Position numbers and translations under genes: made by a program. Below are positions 18,774-27,142 of a stretch of 64,000 nucleotides of DNA, in pieces; position 1 is the first letter of the stretch; every line of letters starts with the position of its first letter. The notes beneath the pieces were generated by a model. That model worked only from the letters and a program-made list of their open reading frames with translations, ran no database searches and was not told the origin of the DNA. Source of the DNA: an uncultured Eubacteriales bacterium (lineage in GTDB: Bacteria; Bacillota; Clostridia; Oscillospirales; CAG-272); assembly GCA_934446365.1 (NCBI GenBank), contig CAKSDZ010000006.1, positions 1-64,000 on the forward strand, written 5' to 3'.

Positions 18774-19547
18774 ATGACACAGACAGAAAGACGGGTTTTC
18801 TTGCTTGAACAGCTGTTGAAGGAACAGCCGTCATGCGGAGAGCTTGAAATTCCGCGGGAAGCGTCGAAGCAGAAGCGGCTGCTCCGCGCGCTGTTCAATA
18901 CACGGATGCCAAGACCTGTGTCCTCTGCATTTTTGGAGGTGCAGAACGCCTATTTACAGGAGGAAGCCGCGCAGAAAGGAATCGTCGATTTGGCCGATTT
19001 GACTCCTGTGCAAGAGGGCATCTATCTGTGGCAGGGCGATATTACCGCACTTCGCTGCGGCGCCATTGTGAATGCGGCAAATTCAGCGCTGCTTGGCTGC
19101 TTCTGCCCTTGTCACGGCTGCATCGACAATGCGATTCATACCTATGCGGGAGTAGAGCTTCGCCTTGCCTGTGCCGAGATCATGGAAAAGCAGGGCCATG
19201 CGGAGCCTGCTGGGAGCGCCAAGCTTACAAAAGCCTATAATCTTCCGTGCGGATATGTGCTGCATACGGTGGGTCCGGTTGTCATGGGCAAGGTCACAAA
19301 AAAGGATGAGAAGCTTTTGGAATCCTGCTATCGCTCGTGCCTTGTGCTTGCCGAACGGAACGGTATCAAGAGTGTTGCGTTCTGCTGCATTTCCACAGGA
19401 GAATTTCATTTCCCGAATAAGAGGGCGGCTGAGATCGCAGTCGGGACGGTAAAGGACTATAAAGAGCGGACACACAGTGAAATCGAGGTGATATTCGATG
19501 TTTTCAAGGATATGGACTATGAAATCTACCGGGAGCTTCTCGGATAA
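18774..19547 (+). CDS. Zinc-containing macrodomain protein-ADP-ribose hydrolase
   Basis: 257 residues: an N-terminal helical extension (about 1-75), then a macrodomain starting LWQGDITALRCGAIVNAANSAL. The insertion LGCFCPCHGCIDNAIH supplies the Cys/His zinc ligands that define the MacroD proteins coupled to SirTM in Staphylococcus and Streptococcus. These enzymes remove ADP-ribose placed on lipoylated GcvH-L by SirTM. The gene directly precedes and overlaps or abuts the sirtuin gene. GAGGA precedes the ATG. Confidence 0.92.
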   Translation: MTQTERRVFLLEQLLKEQPSCGELEIPREASKQKRLLRALFNTRMPRPVSSAFLEVQNAYLQEEAAQKGIVDLADLTPVQEGIYLWQGDITALRCGAIVNAANSALLGCFCPCHGCIDNAIHTYAGVELRLACAEIMEKQGHAEPAGSAKLTKAYNLPCGYVLHTVGPVVMGKVTKKDEKLLESCYRSCLVLAERNGIKSVAFCCISTGEFHFPNKRAAEIAVGTVKDYKERTHSEIEVIFDVFKDMDYEIYRELLG

Positions 19548-20382
19548 CATAAAAAAGCTGAATATGGAGATACAGAGTGCAGATGCGATTGTAATCGGTG
19601 CGGGAGCCGGTCTTTCCGCAGCCGCCGGATTTGCCTATCAGGGCGAGCGATTTGAAAAATACTTCTCGGATTTCAGGGAAAAGTATGGGATTTGCGATAT
19701 GTATTCGGGCGGATTTTATCCTTACGATACCCTCGAGGAATACTGGGCGTGGTGGTCAAGGCATATTTTGGTGAACCGTTATGATGTCCCCGCCGGCAAA
19801 CCGTACCGTGACCTGCTCGCGCTCGTGAAAGATAAGGATTATTTCGTGCTGACAACGAACGTCGATCATCAGTTTCAGCTCGCAGGCTTCGATAAAAAAC
19901 GGCTGTTCTACACACAGGGCGATTACGGTCTGTGGCAATGCCGGAGGGCATGTCATAATAAAACCTATGACAATGAGGAAGCCGTCCGGCAAATGGCTGC
20001 GGCGCAGAGGGACATGAAGATTCCGACGGATTTGATTCCGGTATGTCCCGTATGCGGCGCTCCTATGACGATGAATCTGCGCTGCGATACCTCCTTTGTG
20101 CAGGATGAGGGCTGGTATGCGGCGGCGCAGCGCTATGCCGATTTTATCCGCCGCCATGAGCGGCTGCATATTTTATTTTTGGAGCTTGGCGTCGGAATGA
20201 ATACGCCTGTCATTATCAAATATCCGTTTTGGCAGATGACGGCGCAGAATGCAAGGGCTGTTTATGCCTGCGTGAATTTGGAGGCTTCGATGTATCCCAC
20301 GCAGCTTGAAAGGCAATGCATTTGTTTGGAAGCCGACATTTCGGAGACGCTGACTGCGCTGCGGGAGGCTATGTCTCTGTAA
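19519..20382 (+). CDS. SirTM-type sirtuin ADP-ribosyltransferase
   Basis: 287 residues with the NAD loop GAGAGLSAAAGFAY and the SirTM signature TTNVDHQFQLAGF followed by YTQGDYG. The canonical sirtuin TQNxDxLH and its catalytic His are replaced, which favours mono-ADP-ribosylation over deacetylation. Zinc ligands appear in CRRACH and CPVCGAPM ... RCD. I prefer the ATG at 19519 (AAGGAT 8 nt upstream, fits family length); 19498 and 19564 are alternatives. It overlaps the macrodomain gene by about 29 bp. No GcvH-L or LplA2 partner is visible in this window. Confidence 0.9.
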   Translation: MKSTGSFSDNIKKLNMEIQSADAIVIGAGAGLSAAAGFAYQGERFEKYFSDFREKYGICDMYSGGFYPYDTLEEYWAWWSRHILVNRYDVPAGKPYRDLLALVKDKDYFVLTTNVDHQFQLAGFDKKRLFYTQGDYGLWQCRRACHNKTYDNEEAVRQMAAAQRDMKIPTDLIPVCPVCGAPMTMNLRCDTSFVQDEGWYAAAQRYADFIRRHERLHILFLELGVGMNTPVIIKYPFWQMTAQNARAVYACVNLEASMYPTQLERQCICLEADISETLTALREAMSL

Positions 20383-20394
20383 CCCGAAAAGCTT

Positions 20395-20432
20395 TTGAGG
20401 AGCTTGGCGTTTATAAACGCCAAGCTCCTCAA
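20395..20432. terminator. 38-nt perfect palindrome between convergent genes
   Basis: TTGAGGAGCTTGGCGTTTA followed immediately by its exact reverse complement. It sits 12 bp after the sirtuin stop and before the convergent acyltransferase gene, so it could end transcription from both sides, though T-runs are short. Confidence 0.65.
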
Positions 20433-20514
20433 TGCTTGAAATTTTAATTTGACCGGACACGCTTGAAATCCCGCATGGAGACAAATCCATGAAAGGTGCC
20501 GCGCTTCCGGCGGT

Positions 20515-21324
20515 TTATTTGTCGTCACAGGTATATGTCAGCGGAATCCCGTAGGTTTCCTCGTAAATTTTGCGGCATGCGTCAAAGGCAGTCTGTTTTA
20601 AATAATCTGTGTTCTCTTTTTTTCCAAGCTCCGGCTTCGGATAAACGGGCGGCGCGATGTGAAGCGTAAAGGAGACCTCCGGAATCCCCTCCGCATCGCA
20701 GGTTTCGCGTTCCGTAAACGTAATGAACTGCGGAACGACCGGCACGCCGTATTTGGCGGCGATGGAAAAGGCGCCGTCCTTATACGGACGAACCTTCTTA
20801 TAATGCCACCACATCGATGCTTCCGGATAAATCAGCAAAAACGCCTTCTTTTTGGTCAGGACATATTCCACCGTTTCGTTGAAGCTGCGGGTGCCGCGGA
20901 GCGTCGTATTCAGCGGCATCATATCGCCTGCCCGCATCATTTCCCCGAGGAAACCCTTCATATTGTTGAACGGCGCGGCTACGGCGTATACTTTGTGTCC
21001 GCGTGCGCCGTATTTGACGGCGAGACAGTCGAATTTCGCCACGTGATTGCAGGTCAGAACCGCGGCATCGAGCCCTTTCAGATTTTCTCTGCCGATCACG
21101 GCCGTTTTCAGCACGCATTTGTTCTGATACAGCGTATAGGGCTTTACGACAAACAGCTTTTCTATGCCGTATTTCAGCTTCTCGGCAAAGGTGCGTTTAC
21201 CGGGATAATGATAATTTTCCGTGACCGGAATGACAAGCTCCTCCGGAATCGGATCGACGTGGACGTCGAAAATACCGGCCTTTTCGCTCTCTGCGATCGC
21301 TGTCATGACCTCGCGTCGTGTCAT
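20515..21324 (-). CDS. PlsC-like 1-acyl-glycerol-3-phosphate acyltransferase
   Basis: 269 residues. Motif I is NHVAKFD (HX4D), motif III is LLIYPEASMW, and a KPYTLYQNK segment precedes the catalytic block, all typical of LPLAT/PlsC acyltransferases. Predicted to move a fatty acyl chain onto a glycerophosphate or glycolipid acceptor at the membrane face. AGAGGT is 9 nt before the ATG. It is the last gene of a leftward set with two glycosyltransferases and a second acyltransferase. Confidence 0.85.
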   Translation of the reverse strand: MTRREVMTAIAESEKAGIFDVHVDPIPEELVIPVTENYHYPGKRTFAEKLKYGIEKLFVVKPYTLYQNKCVLKTAVIGRENLKGLDAAVLTCNHVAKFDCLAVKYGARGHKVYAVAAPFNNMKGFLGEMMRAGDMMPLNTTLRGTRSFNETVEYVLTKKKAFLLIYPEASMWWHYKKVRPYKDGAFSIAAKYGVPVVPQFITFTERETCDAEGIPEVSFTLHIAPPVYPKPELGKKENTDYLKQTAFDACRKIYEETYGIPLTYTCDDK

Positions 21325-21365
21325 ATCGGCTTACCTCTTGTACTTTCCTGTATTTGTTGTCAAAA

Positions 21366-22634
21366 TCAAACGTGTACTTCCTCCGGCGCTTCCACACGCT
21401 CGATGACCTCCCAGCCGCGGCGTTCCTTCTTGAAGAGGATCGCATCTCCGACGATTCGGATATATTCCATATAAAACAGCGGATGAACGAACAGAACTGC
21501 CAGTCTGTGGAAGAATTTGTACGGCAGATTTTTGTGTTCGACAATCAGCGCGCAGGCGGTCATAAGGAAGAAGGAGAGATAGATGGCGCCGAAGCCGGCG
21601 GCTGCCGGAATCAGCATGCGGTACCAAAGCGGATTCCCGATCAGCGCCGTGAACAGGGAAGCGCATGCAAAAAACGCGAAATAAGCGGTGCAGATGCCCA
21701 TATACAGATAGGTAAGTCCGAGCGCCGTCGTGTAGTAGCGGTTTTTCAGATTGCCGCCTTGGCGGAGCTTCTTGCGATAGAGTCTGCGGGATGCGACGAC
21801 GCCGTGCATCCAGCGCCAGCGGCGCTTGTTGGTCATGCTGTGGACCGGCGATTCCTCGACATAGCATTTTGCATAGGAGGTGTAATAGGTGCTGTAACCG
21901 TTGGCGGCACAGTCGTACATCAGCTCGATATCCTCGGTGAGCGTCTCGCGGTAGGGCCATCCGCCGAGCTTTTCAATCAGCGAGCCGCGGAGCAGAAGTC
22001 CCGTTCCGACGGTCATGCAGGTGATACCATGGTCGGATTTGAAGCGGTTGCCCATGTCGTCGATCAGCGTCCAGATGACGCCGTTGCAGTCCGTCCAAAT
22101 GTTGCTGGTGCCCTTTTTGGCGGGAAGATGATTCTTGACGAGCTTTTTCGCGCAGATTACGTCGGCGCCGCTCGCCATCGCGTCGTTCATGCGGGAGAGA
22201 AAATCGGGCGCGAGCGCGCAGTCCGCGTCGATGATGAGATACGCATCGTATTTTTCCCCGGCGGTGAGAATCGTTTTCAGCGCACCGTCGAGCGCGTCGC
22301 CCTTGCAGGTCTGCTCCGGCACCACATGAACATGGGCGCCGATGTTTTCCGCCATTTCAATGGTCGGATCATCCGGTTCCTTGACGATGACATGAACGTC
22401 AAAAAAATCGGAATCATAATCCTGCTCGCCGATGGCGCGGAAGAGGTCTCCGATGGCGAGGCTTTCGTTGCGTGCCGGAACGAGCAGGGCGAACCGGCTT
22501 TTTTTGTCGTTTGTGAGTCTTTTCTGAGGGCGGAGCGCGCCGAACCATCCGATGATTCTCGGAAGATACAGCACGACAAAGCCGACGGTGATCCAAAATA
22601 GGATTTTCAGGGATATCTCAATCAGTTTTTCCAT
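21366..22634 (-). CDS. Membrane glycosyltransferase family 2
   Basis: 422 residues. It has an N-terminal membrane segment (LKILFWITVGFVVLYLP), then a GT-A domain with ALLVPARNES, the DxD-like IIDADCAL, the acidic TEDIEL base motif and the acceptor motif RRWRWMHG, as in processive or lipid-linked GT2 enzymes. Several C-terminal transmembrane segments follow (from about residue 300). I use the ATG at 22634 with AGGAG 7 nt upstream instead of the longer frame. Probably adds sugar to a lipid acceptor made by the neighbouring acyltransferases. Confidence 0.88.
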   Translation of the reverse strand: MEKLIEISLKILFWITVGFVVLYLPRIIGWFGALRPQKRLTNDKKSRFALLVPARNESLAIGDLFRAIGEQDYDSDFFDVHVIVKEPDDPTIEMAENIGAHVHVVPEQTCKGDALDGALKTILTAGEKYDAYLIIDADCALAPDFLSRMNDAMASGADVICAKKLVKNHLPAKKGTSNIWTDCNGVIWTLIDDMGNRFKSDHGITCMTVGTGLLLRGSLIEKLGGWPYRETLTEDIELMYDCAANGYSTYYTSYAKCYVEESPVHSMTNKRRWRWMHGVVASRRLYRKKLRQGGNLKNRYYTTALGLTYLYMGICTAYFAFFACASLFTALIGNPLWYRMLIPAAAGFGAIYLSFFLMTACALIVEHKNLPYKFFHRLAVLFVHPLFYMEYIRIVGDAILFKKERRGWEVIERVEAPEEVHV

Positions 22635-22677
22635 AAATTTCTCCTGATTCCGCCGCAAAATGCGGCTATGGTAGATT

Positions 22678-23520
22678 TCAGCGGGAACGCTCGGAACAGC
22701 TTTGGGCCGGTTCCCACTCCTGCATTTTCGTTTGGTATTCGGCAAGCACATCGTCGAACTCATAGGTATGGTAGACAGTATGCAGCCGGTCGGTTTCCCA
22801 TGGCTTTACGTTGACGGTGTGATAAAACGGCAGCCACCTGATGGATTTGGAAAAGTGGCGGATGACCGTATCCTTCCGCATCCGGCGCTGCTCGTTGTAG
22901 CCGCGCGGCAAAAAGCACTTTTTCTTTGCCAACCGGTTGACCGCGTCCTGGTCGGGAAAAGGCAGCTTCTTTTCCGCGACAAGACCTCGCGCCCTCTTAA
23001 AAAAGCCGGTTTCCCGGATTTTTTCGAGGTCAAGCAGCAGCACGCCCGCGTTGATATATCTCGGGTTTATGAATACCTTGCCGAGATAATCGAGTGCGCC
23101 GGCATATTCGCAGCCGTTCATGTCGTATTCAAAGAGCGACCGGATATCTCCGATCGCAGCGGTGTCCGTATCGAGATAGAGCACTCGGTGCGGCAGCGGC
23201 AGAAGATCGGAAAAAAGCCGGAGCAGCGTATACGGCGTGTAAACGCTGTCGAGGTTGGGGCTGTCTTTCATTTCGGATAAAAACAGTTCGCGGATGTCAT
23301 ATCGGGTGATACGGCTTTCCGGATGCTTTTCGCGGAGAATTTTCTCCAAAAAGGCGCTTTGTTCTTCCGTAATCGGCCGGAACGCGGGATTTTTGTCCGT
23401 CAGATCCATGGTGAGAAGATAAACGTCAAGCGCCTCCTGCGTGTGCGACGCGACGGAAAGCAGGGAAATGAGCAGTCCCCGGAATACTCTGTCGTTGCCG
23501 CAGTATAACAAGGAAATCAT
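22678..23520 (-). CDS. Glycosyltransferase family 8
   Basis: 280 residues. GT8 hallmarks are YCGNDRVFRGLLISLLSV at the N-terminus, the metal-binding DxD in RVLYLDTDTAAIGDI, and FINPRYINAGVLLLDLEKIR in the acceptor region, ending with a conserved His-containing RHFSKSIRWLP block. Retaining transfer of glucose or galactose to a lipid or saccharide acceptor is likely. AGGAGGAG lies 5 nt upstream. The start overlaps the stop codon of the upstream acyltransferase by 4 bp, so the two are translationally coupled. Confidence 0.88.
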   Translation of the reverse strand: MISLLYCGNDRVFRGLLISLLSVASHTQEALDVYLLTMDLTDKNPAFRPITEEQSAFLEKILREKHPESRITRYDIRELFLSEMKDSPNLDSVYTPYTLLRLFSDLLPLPHRVLYLDTDTAAIGDIRSLFEYDMNGCEYAGALDYLGKVFINPRYINAGVLLLDLEKIRETGFFKRARGLVAEKKLPFPDQDAVNRLAKKKCFLPRGYNEQRRMRKDTVIRHFSKSIRWLPFYHTVNVKPWETDRLHTVYHTYEFDDVLAEYQTKMQEWEPAQSCSERSR

Positions 23521-24317
23521 GCGCGCTCCTCCTTTTTCTCCGGATTTTTCATTGCCGGCTCGTAGGTGTAAAAAGCGTAGTTGTCGGGGGTTTCAGCGCG
23601 CGCGCACATCGCGGCGTAGACCTTTTCCCGAAGCTCGGTCTGTCTGTCGCGGATTGTCGCGCCGTGACTTTCAAACGGGCCGTCAATATAAGCGACGATT
23701 CTCGGCTTTCCTCTCTTGGACCGGCGATAAGTCACGGTGAAGCAGAAAACAGGCGCGCCGTCTCCCGCCGGATAGCGGAACGAGGTCGAGGGAAACGGCC
23801 GGATTCCGGTATAATATGGCCAAATATGTGCCTCCGGATAGATGACGACGCCGTGACCTTCCGAGATGCGCTTTTCAATCGCGGCGGAGAAGCCCTTGAA
23901 GCTGCCGAGGGTTGTCGGCGTCGGGACCGCTCCCATCATCATGATGAGATTTTTCGTCCCTCTTGCCGCGATGTTGTCGGGATTGACGATGACATAGGCA
24001 TCTTTCGGGAAAGTAATCATGTTATGGATGAACGCATCGCCCGGAATTTGTGTGTGATTCCCGTACAAAAAATATCCGCGGTCACGATAATCCCGCAGCT
24101 TTTCTTTCCCGACGATTTTCAACCGGAATTTCAAAAAGCAGTAAAGATAGGCAAACGGCGTCATCACAATCCGATACACGAAGAAGGCGGCGGCACGCCA
24201 AAGGATGTTTTTCCTGATATAAGGGAAATCCGCGCCGACTTCGACCTTTCTGCGTTCTCCGACGCCGGAGAATTCGTCGTTTATCGGATCTTTATAATAA
24301 AAAGTTTTTCGCTTCAC
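23517..24317 (-). CDS. PlsC-like acyltransferase with HX5D motif
   Basis: 266 residues, starting at a GTG with GGAGG 6 nt upstream. A hydrophobic N-terminal stretch (WRAAAFFVYRIVMTPFAYLY) precedes the acyltransferase core. Motif I is GNHTQIPGDA, with five residues between His and Asp instead of the usual four, and motif III is GVVIYPEAHIWPY. The spacing suggests a divergent clostridial branch of LPLAT proteins. First gene of the leftward glycolipid set; a TATAAT box lies on the minus strand about 45 bp upstream, with only a weak -35. Confidence 0.8.
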   Translation of the reverse strand: MKRKTFYYKDPINDEFSGVGERRKVEVGADFPYIRKNILWRAAAFFVYRIVMTPFAYLYCFLKFRLKIVGKEKLRDYRDRGYFLYGNHTQIPGDAFIHNMITFPKDAYVIVNPDNIAARGTKNLIMMMGAVPTPTTLGSFKGFSAAIEKRISEGHGVVIYPEAHIWPYYTGIRPFPSTSFRYPAGDGAPVFCFTVTYRRSKRGKPRIVAYIDGPFESHGATIRDRQTELREKVYAAMCARAETPDNYAFYTYEPAMKNPEKKEERA

Positions 24318-24728
24318 GAAATCCTCCTTTGCGGCATCGGATTCCGTCGGAATCCGATGAATCTATTATATTTGAGGGGTGAAAATTTTAACAGGACTTT
24401 TTAAAAATTCCCGGTATAAAGTTATAAGAGAAATTTCCCAGGCTCTACAAATCTTAGAAATTGGCTCTACAATTTGTAGAATCAGAGAATTTTGGCTTTT
24501 GAACGTTGATTTTCCGCGGATTATGTGATAAAATTATAAAAACAGCAGATATTTTCACTTTGAATTTTGTGTGCCGAGATGACAACTGATCATAAATTCG
24601 GATGCTTGAAGCAATCGAACGATCGGTACCACGGAAAGATAAATCGGTATTATCTATTACATAATACTATATAAAACATAGTATAAAAAGTCAAGATAAA
24701 ATTTGAACGAATAAACATGGAGAACGGT
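24318..24728. other. Divergent intergenic region with repeats and a dyad
   Basis: No gene seen. It holds a GGCTCTACAA direct repeat (two copies near 24440-24480), and the second copy forms CTACAAAT ... ATTTGTAG with the first. Close to the XRE gene there is a 21-bp dyad ATACTAT-N7-ATAGTAT (24664-24684), a plausible autoregulatory operator. Confidence 0.5.
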
Positions 24729-25316
24729 ATGAAGGATGTAAAACCGATTATTGCGGAAAATCTGGCGGCACTTCGCAAGAGCCGCGGACTTACGCAGGCG
24801 GAGCTTGCCGAGCGGCTCGATTATTCCGATAAAGCGGTTTCGAGATGGGAGCATGGGGACACGCTTCCCGATATGAATGTGCTCTGCGATCTCTGCGAGT
24901 TTTACGGCATTACCTTAGACTATCTTGTCCATAAGGGCGACGATACGGAAAAGCTTCAATTCAAGGCGAAAAAGGGACACGAAACGAAAATTGCCATTGC
25001 TATGTGCGCGCTTGCCGTTTCGATTGTATGGCTTCTCGCAACCGTCATTTTCGTCTCTTCCAATATCATCAACGGCTCGAACTATTGGGAAGCCTTTGTT
25101 TGGGCGGTTCCGGTTTCCTGTCTTGTGATCCTTAGGATGACTCGCTCCTATCGGAATCAGATTTTTTCTATCTGTATCAGCTCTGCTTTGATTTGGACAC
25201 TGCTTGCCGCGATCTATATCCAGTTTTTGCGGTACAATGTATGGATGATTTTTGTGATCGGCGTTCCGGCGCAGGTGATTATCTATCTTTGGCACAACAT
25301 CAGGGCCTCGAAGTGA
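24729..25316 (+). CDS. XRE-family regulator with C-terminal membrane domain
   Basis: 195 residues. An HTH_3 domain spans about residues 5-60 (ENLAALRKSRGLTQAELAERL, with AVSRWEHGDTLPD as the recognition region), followed by four hydrophobic segments from about 83 to 190. Membrane-tethered XRE proteins of this layout are common in Clostridia. The ATG at 24729 has GGAG 6 nt upstream; an in-frame ATG 12 bp earlier is possible. A dyad 45 bp upstream is its likely binding site. The target is unknown. Confidence 0.85.
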   Translation: MKDVKPIIAENLAALRKSRGLTQAELAERLDYSDKAVSRWEHGDTLPDMNVLCDLCEFYGITLDYLVHKGDDTEKLQFKAKKGHETKIAIAMCALAVSIVWLLATVIFVSSNIINGSNYWEAFVWAVPVSCLVILRMTRSYRNQIFSICISSALIWTLLAAIYIQFLRYNVWMIFVIGVPAQVIIYLWHNIRASK

Positions 25317-25322
25317 AAACAT

Positions 25323-25353
25323 AAAAAATCGCCGTGTAATACGGCGATTTTTT
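25323..25353 (+). terminator. Terminator of the XRE gene
   Basis: AAAAATCGCCG-tgtaata-CGGCGATTTTT, 7 bp after the stop codon, with A and T runs on both sides, so usable in both directions. Confidence 0.85.
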
Positions 25354-25421
25354 ATTGCCTATATAGCTATTTAACCGTCACATGGCCGCAAATTGCTTTA
25401 TCGGTATATCCCGCAGCTCCC

Positions 25422-25760
25422 TCATGGAATGGGCGTTTTCTCGAATCCGGAGGATAAAGCGGCATAGCCTGTAATGGTGTGGTTTTGTAAAATTGAGCAA
25501 CGCAACGCTTCTTTCTCCGGCTGGTAAATTTGGGACACTTCACATATTAGAAGCATGTTTTGGCGGTCTGGGGACGAAGCATCGCCTCTCTCTGTCTGCA
25601 TTTAACCGATGCGCACAGGATATAACTCAATTTCGGGCAGTCTAAGAGTATGCTCCGTAAGGAATGCAGCTGTTTCCGGGAGAGGGCATTCAAAGGGGCT
25701 TGGGGCTGGACCCTCGACAATCAAGGGAACAATATATGTGCCGCTGTGCTCTGCTTGCCG
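25422..25760 (-). pseudogene. Possible remnant of a small mobile-element gene pair
   Basis: The ~460 bp between the XRE and VOC genes has no convincing intact gene. On the minus strand a 52-residue frame (25602-25760) runs RQAEHSGTYIVPLIVEG ... LRLPEIELYPVRIG without a start codon, and a stop lies directly upstream. It is followed by a 59-codon frame starting at 25601 and by fragments such as HSMRELRDIPIKQF in another phase. The protein-like composition with broken phase suggests decayed coding sequence, perhaps from an integrative element; I cannot name the family. Confidence 0.3.
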
Positions 25761-25815
25761 TTATTGAGAGCGGCTTAGGGGGACCGCCTTTTTGCCAATA
25801 AGGCAAAACCGCAGC

Positions 25816-26244
25816 TTACGTTTTGTTCATACTGCCGATTTCAAGCAGATTACCTTCCGGATCGGCAACATAAAAGTTACGGATGCCAAAGGAGTAGGTG
25901 ATGGGCTTTCCGGTCGGTAAGCGCAGACCTAACTTAGATAATCGCTCGTATTCCGCATCTACATCAGCAAAGCTGGGCAGCCATAGGGCAATTTCAAATG
26001 TCTGGTTGATTTCCTTTGGCGGGATATAGCTTTCCCCGATTGTCTTAACAAATTCCTTTCTGCTGTATAGCCATAGGGATAATGTGCCGCTTGCTGTCTC
26101 AAACTCTGCGAAATCTCCACCGTCCCATTGCGTATGGAGGCCCAGAATATCTCTATAAAATCGAACCATGCTGTCCATATCGCCTGCAAATATGAATGAA
26201 CCTACTCTAACATCTCTTCCATTCGCTGAAATGCTCTCCTTCAT
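25816..26244 (-). CDS. VOC-superfamily (glyoxalase/bleomycin-resistance-like) protein
   Basis: 142 residues with the paired beta-alpha-beta-beta-beta modules of the vicinal oxygen chelate fold: VGSFIFAGDMDSMVRFYRDILGL in the first half, and a second half ending FGIRNFYVADPEGNLLEIGS, where the final Glu is the usual metal ligand. The substrate cannot be inferred. The ATG at 26244 is preferred over a TTG 48 bp upstream because the fold begins shortly after it. Confidence 0.8.
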   Translation of the reverse strand: MKESISANGRDVRVGSFIFAGDMDSMVRFYRDILGLHTQWDGGDFAEFETASGTLSLWLYSRKEFVKTIGESYIPPKEINQTFEIALWLPSFADVDAEYERLSKLGLRLPTGKPITYSFGIRNFYVADPEGNLLEIGSMNKT

Positions 26245-26492
26245 TACTTCATTATTGTTTGCATTATTTCCAAAAAGCGGACAAACCAACAATTTGCTTT
26301 TTCAAGCTGATATCGAGGCATGAAAATGCCTGATGGCTTCCGTTTTATTATTTTGCCGCTGTTTATACCCCTGTTTGTTCGCTTAGACAGAGCTTTGCTC
26401 TTTAAGTGGGCGATTGCACACAGCATAAATACTGATTCCGTGGGTTTTTCCGGCTGTAAAAAATTTTATCGCCGTTGAACCTTTCCTGTTTA

Positions 26493-27089
26493 TTATGTGA
26501 TTTTTCTGTCTTTATAATAATAAAGCTTATCCCTCTCACCGATTTCCCTCAGGATCCGGCACGGATTTCCGACGGCGACGACGCCTGCCGGAATGTCCTT
26601 TGTCACGACGCTTCCGGCGCCGATGACCGTATTGTCTCCGATGGTGACGCCGGGCAGAATGATGCTTCCGGCGCCGATCCACACGTTGTTTCCGATATGA
26701 ATCGGGATGTTGAACTGCATGCCGAGCCGCCGTCTCTCCGGCTCGACAGGATGACCGGCGGTGGCAAGCGTCACATTCGGACCGAACATTACGTTGTCGC
26801 CGACGAAAATATCGCCGTCGTCCACAAGCGTCAGATTGAAGTTGGCGTATACATGATTCCCGAAATGCGTGTGGCAGCCCCAGTTCGCATGGAGCGGCGG
26901 CTCGATATAGCAGCCCTCTCCGATTTCGGCGAAAAGGCGGTGCAAAATCTCTTCGCGTTTTTCAAGCTCGGACGGTCTTGTCGCGTTGAAGTCATATAAA
27001 ATTTCAAGCTTTGCGTATTGTTCTTTTAATATCGTTTCATCAGAGGGGAGATAAAGCTCCCCGTTCTGCATTTTTTCACGAATCGTCAT
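26493..27089 (-). CDS. Maltose/galactoside O-acetyltransferase-like hexapeptide protein
   Basis: 198 residues: an N-terminal helical Mac domain (MTIREKMQNGELYLPSDE), followed by left-handed beta-helix hexapeptide repeats (VFVGDNVMFGPNV-like turns, VWIGAGSIILPGVTIGDNTVIGAGSVV). The catalytic His lies in TAGHPVEPERR, as in LacA/Maa enzymes. Transfers acetyl from acetyl-CoA to a sugar hydroxyl. AAGGA precedes the ATG. Monocistronic or with the next gene; there is no obvious pathway context. Confidence 0.9.
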   Translation of the reverse strand: MTIREKMQNGELYLPSDETILKEQYAKLEILYDFNATRPSELEKREEILHRLFAEIGEGCYIEPPLHANWGCHTHFGNHVYANFNLTLVDDGDIFVGDNVMFGPNVTLATAGHPVEPERRRLGMQFNIPIHIGNNVWIGAGSIILPGVTIGDNTVIGAGSVVTKDIPAGVVAVGNPCRILREIGERDKLYYYKDRKIT

Positions 27090-27142
27090 ACTGGTTCCTT
27101 TGTATTGTTGATTTGTTTTCAGATTTGACTTTTCGGATCGTC

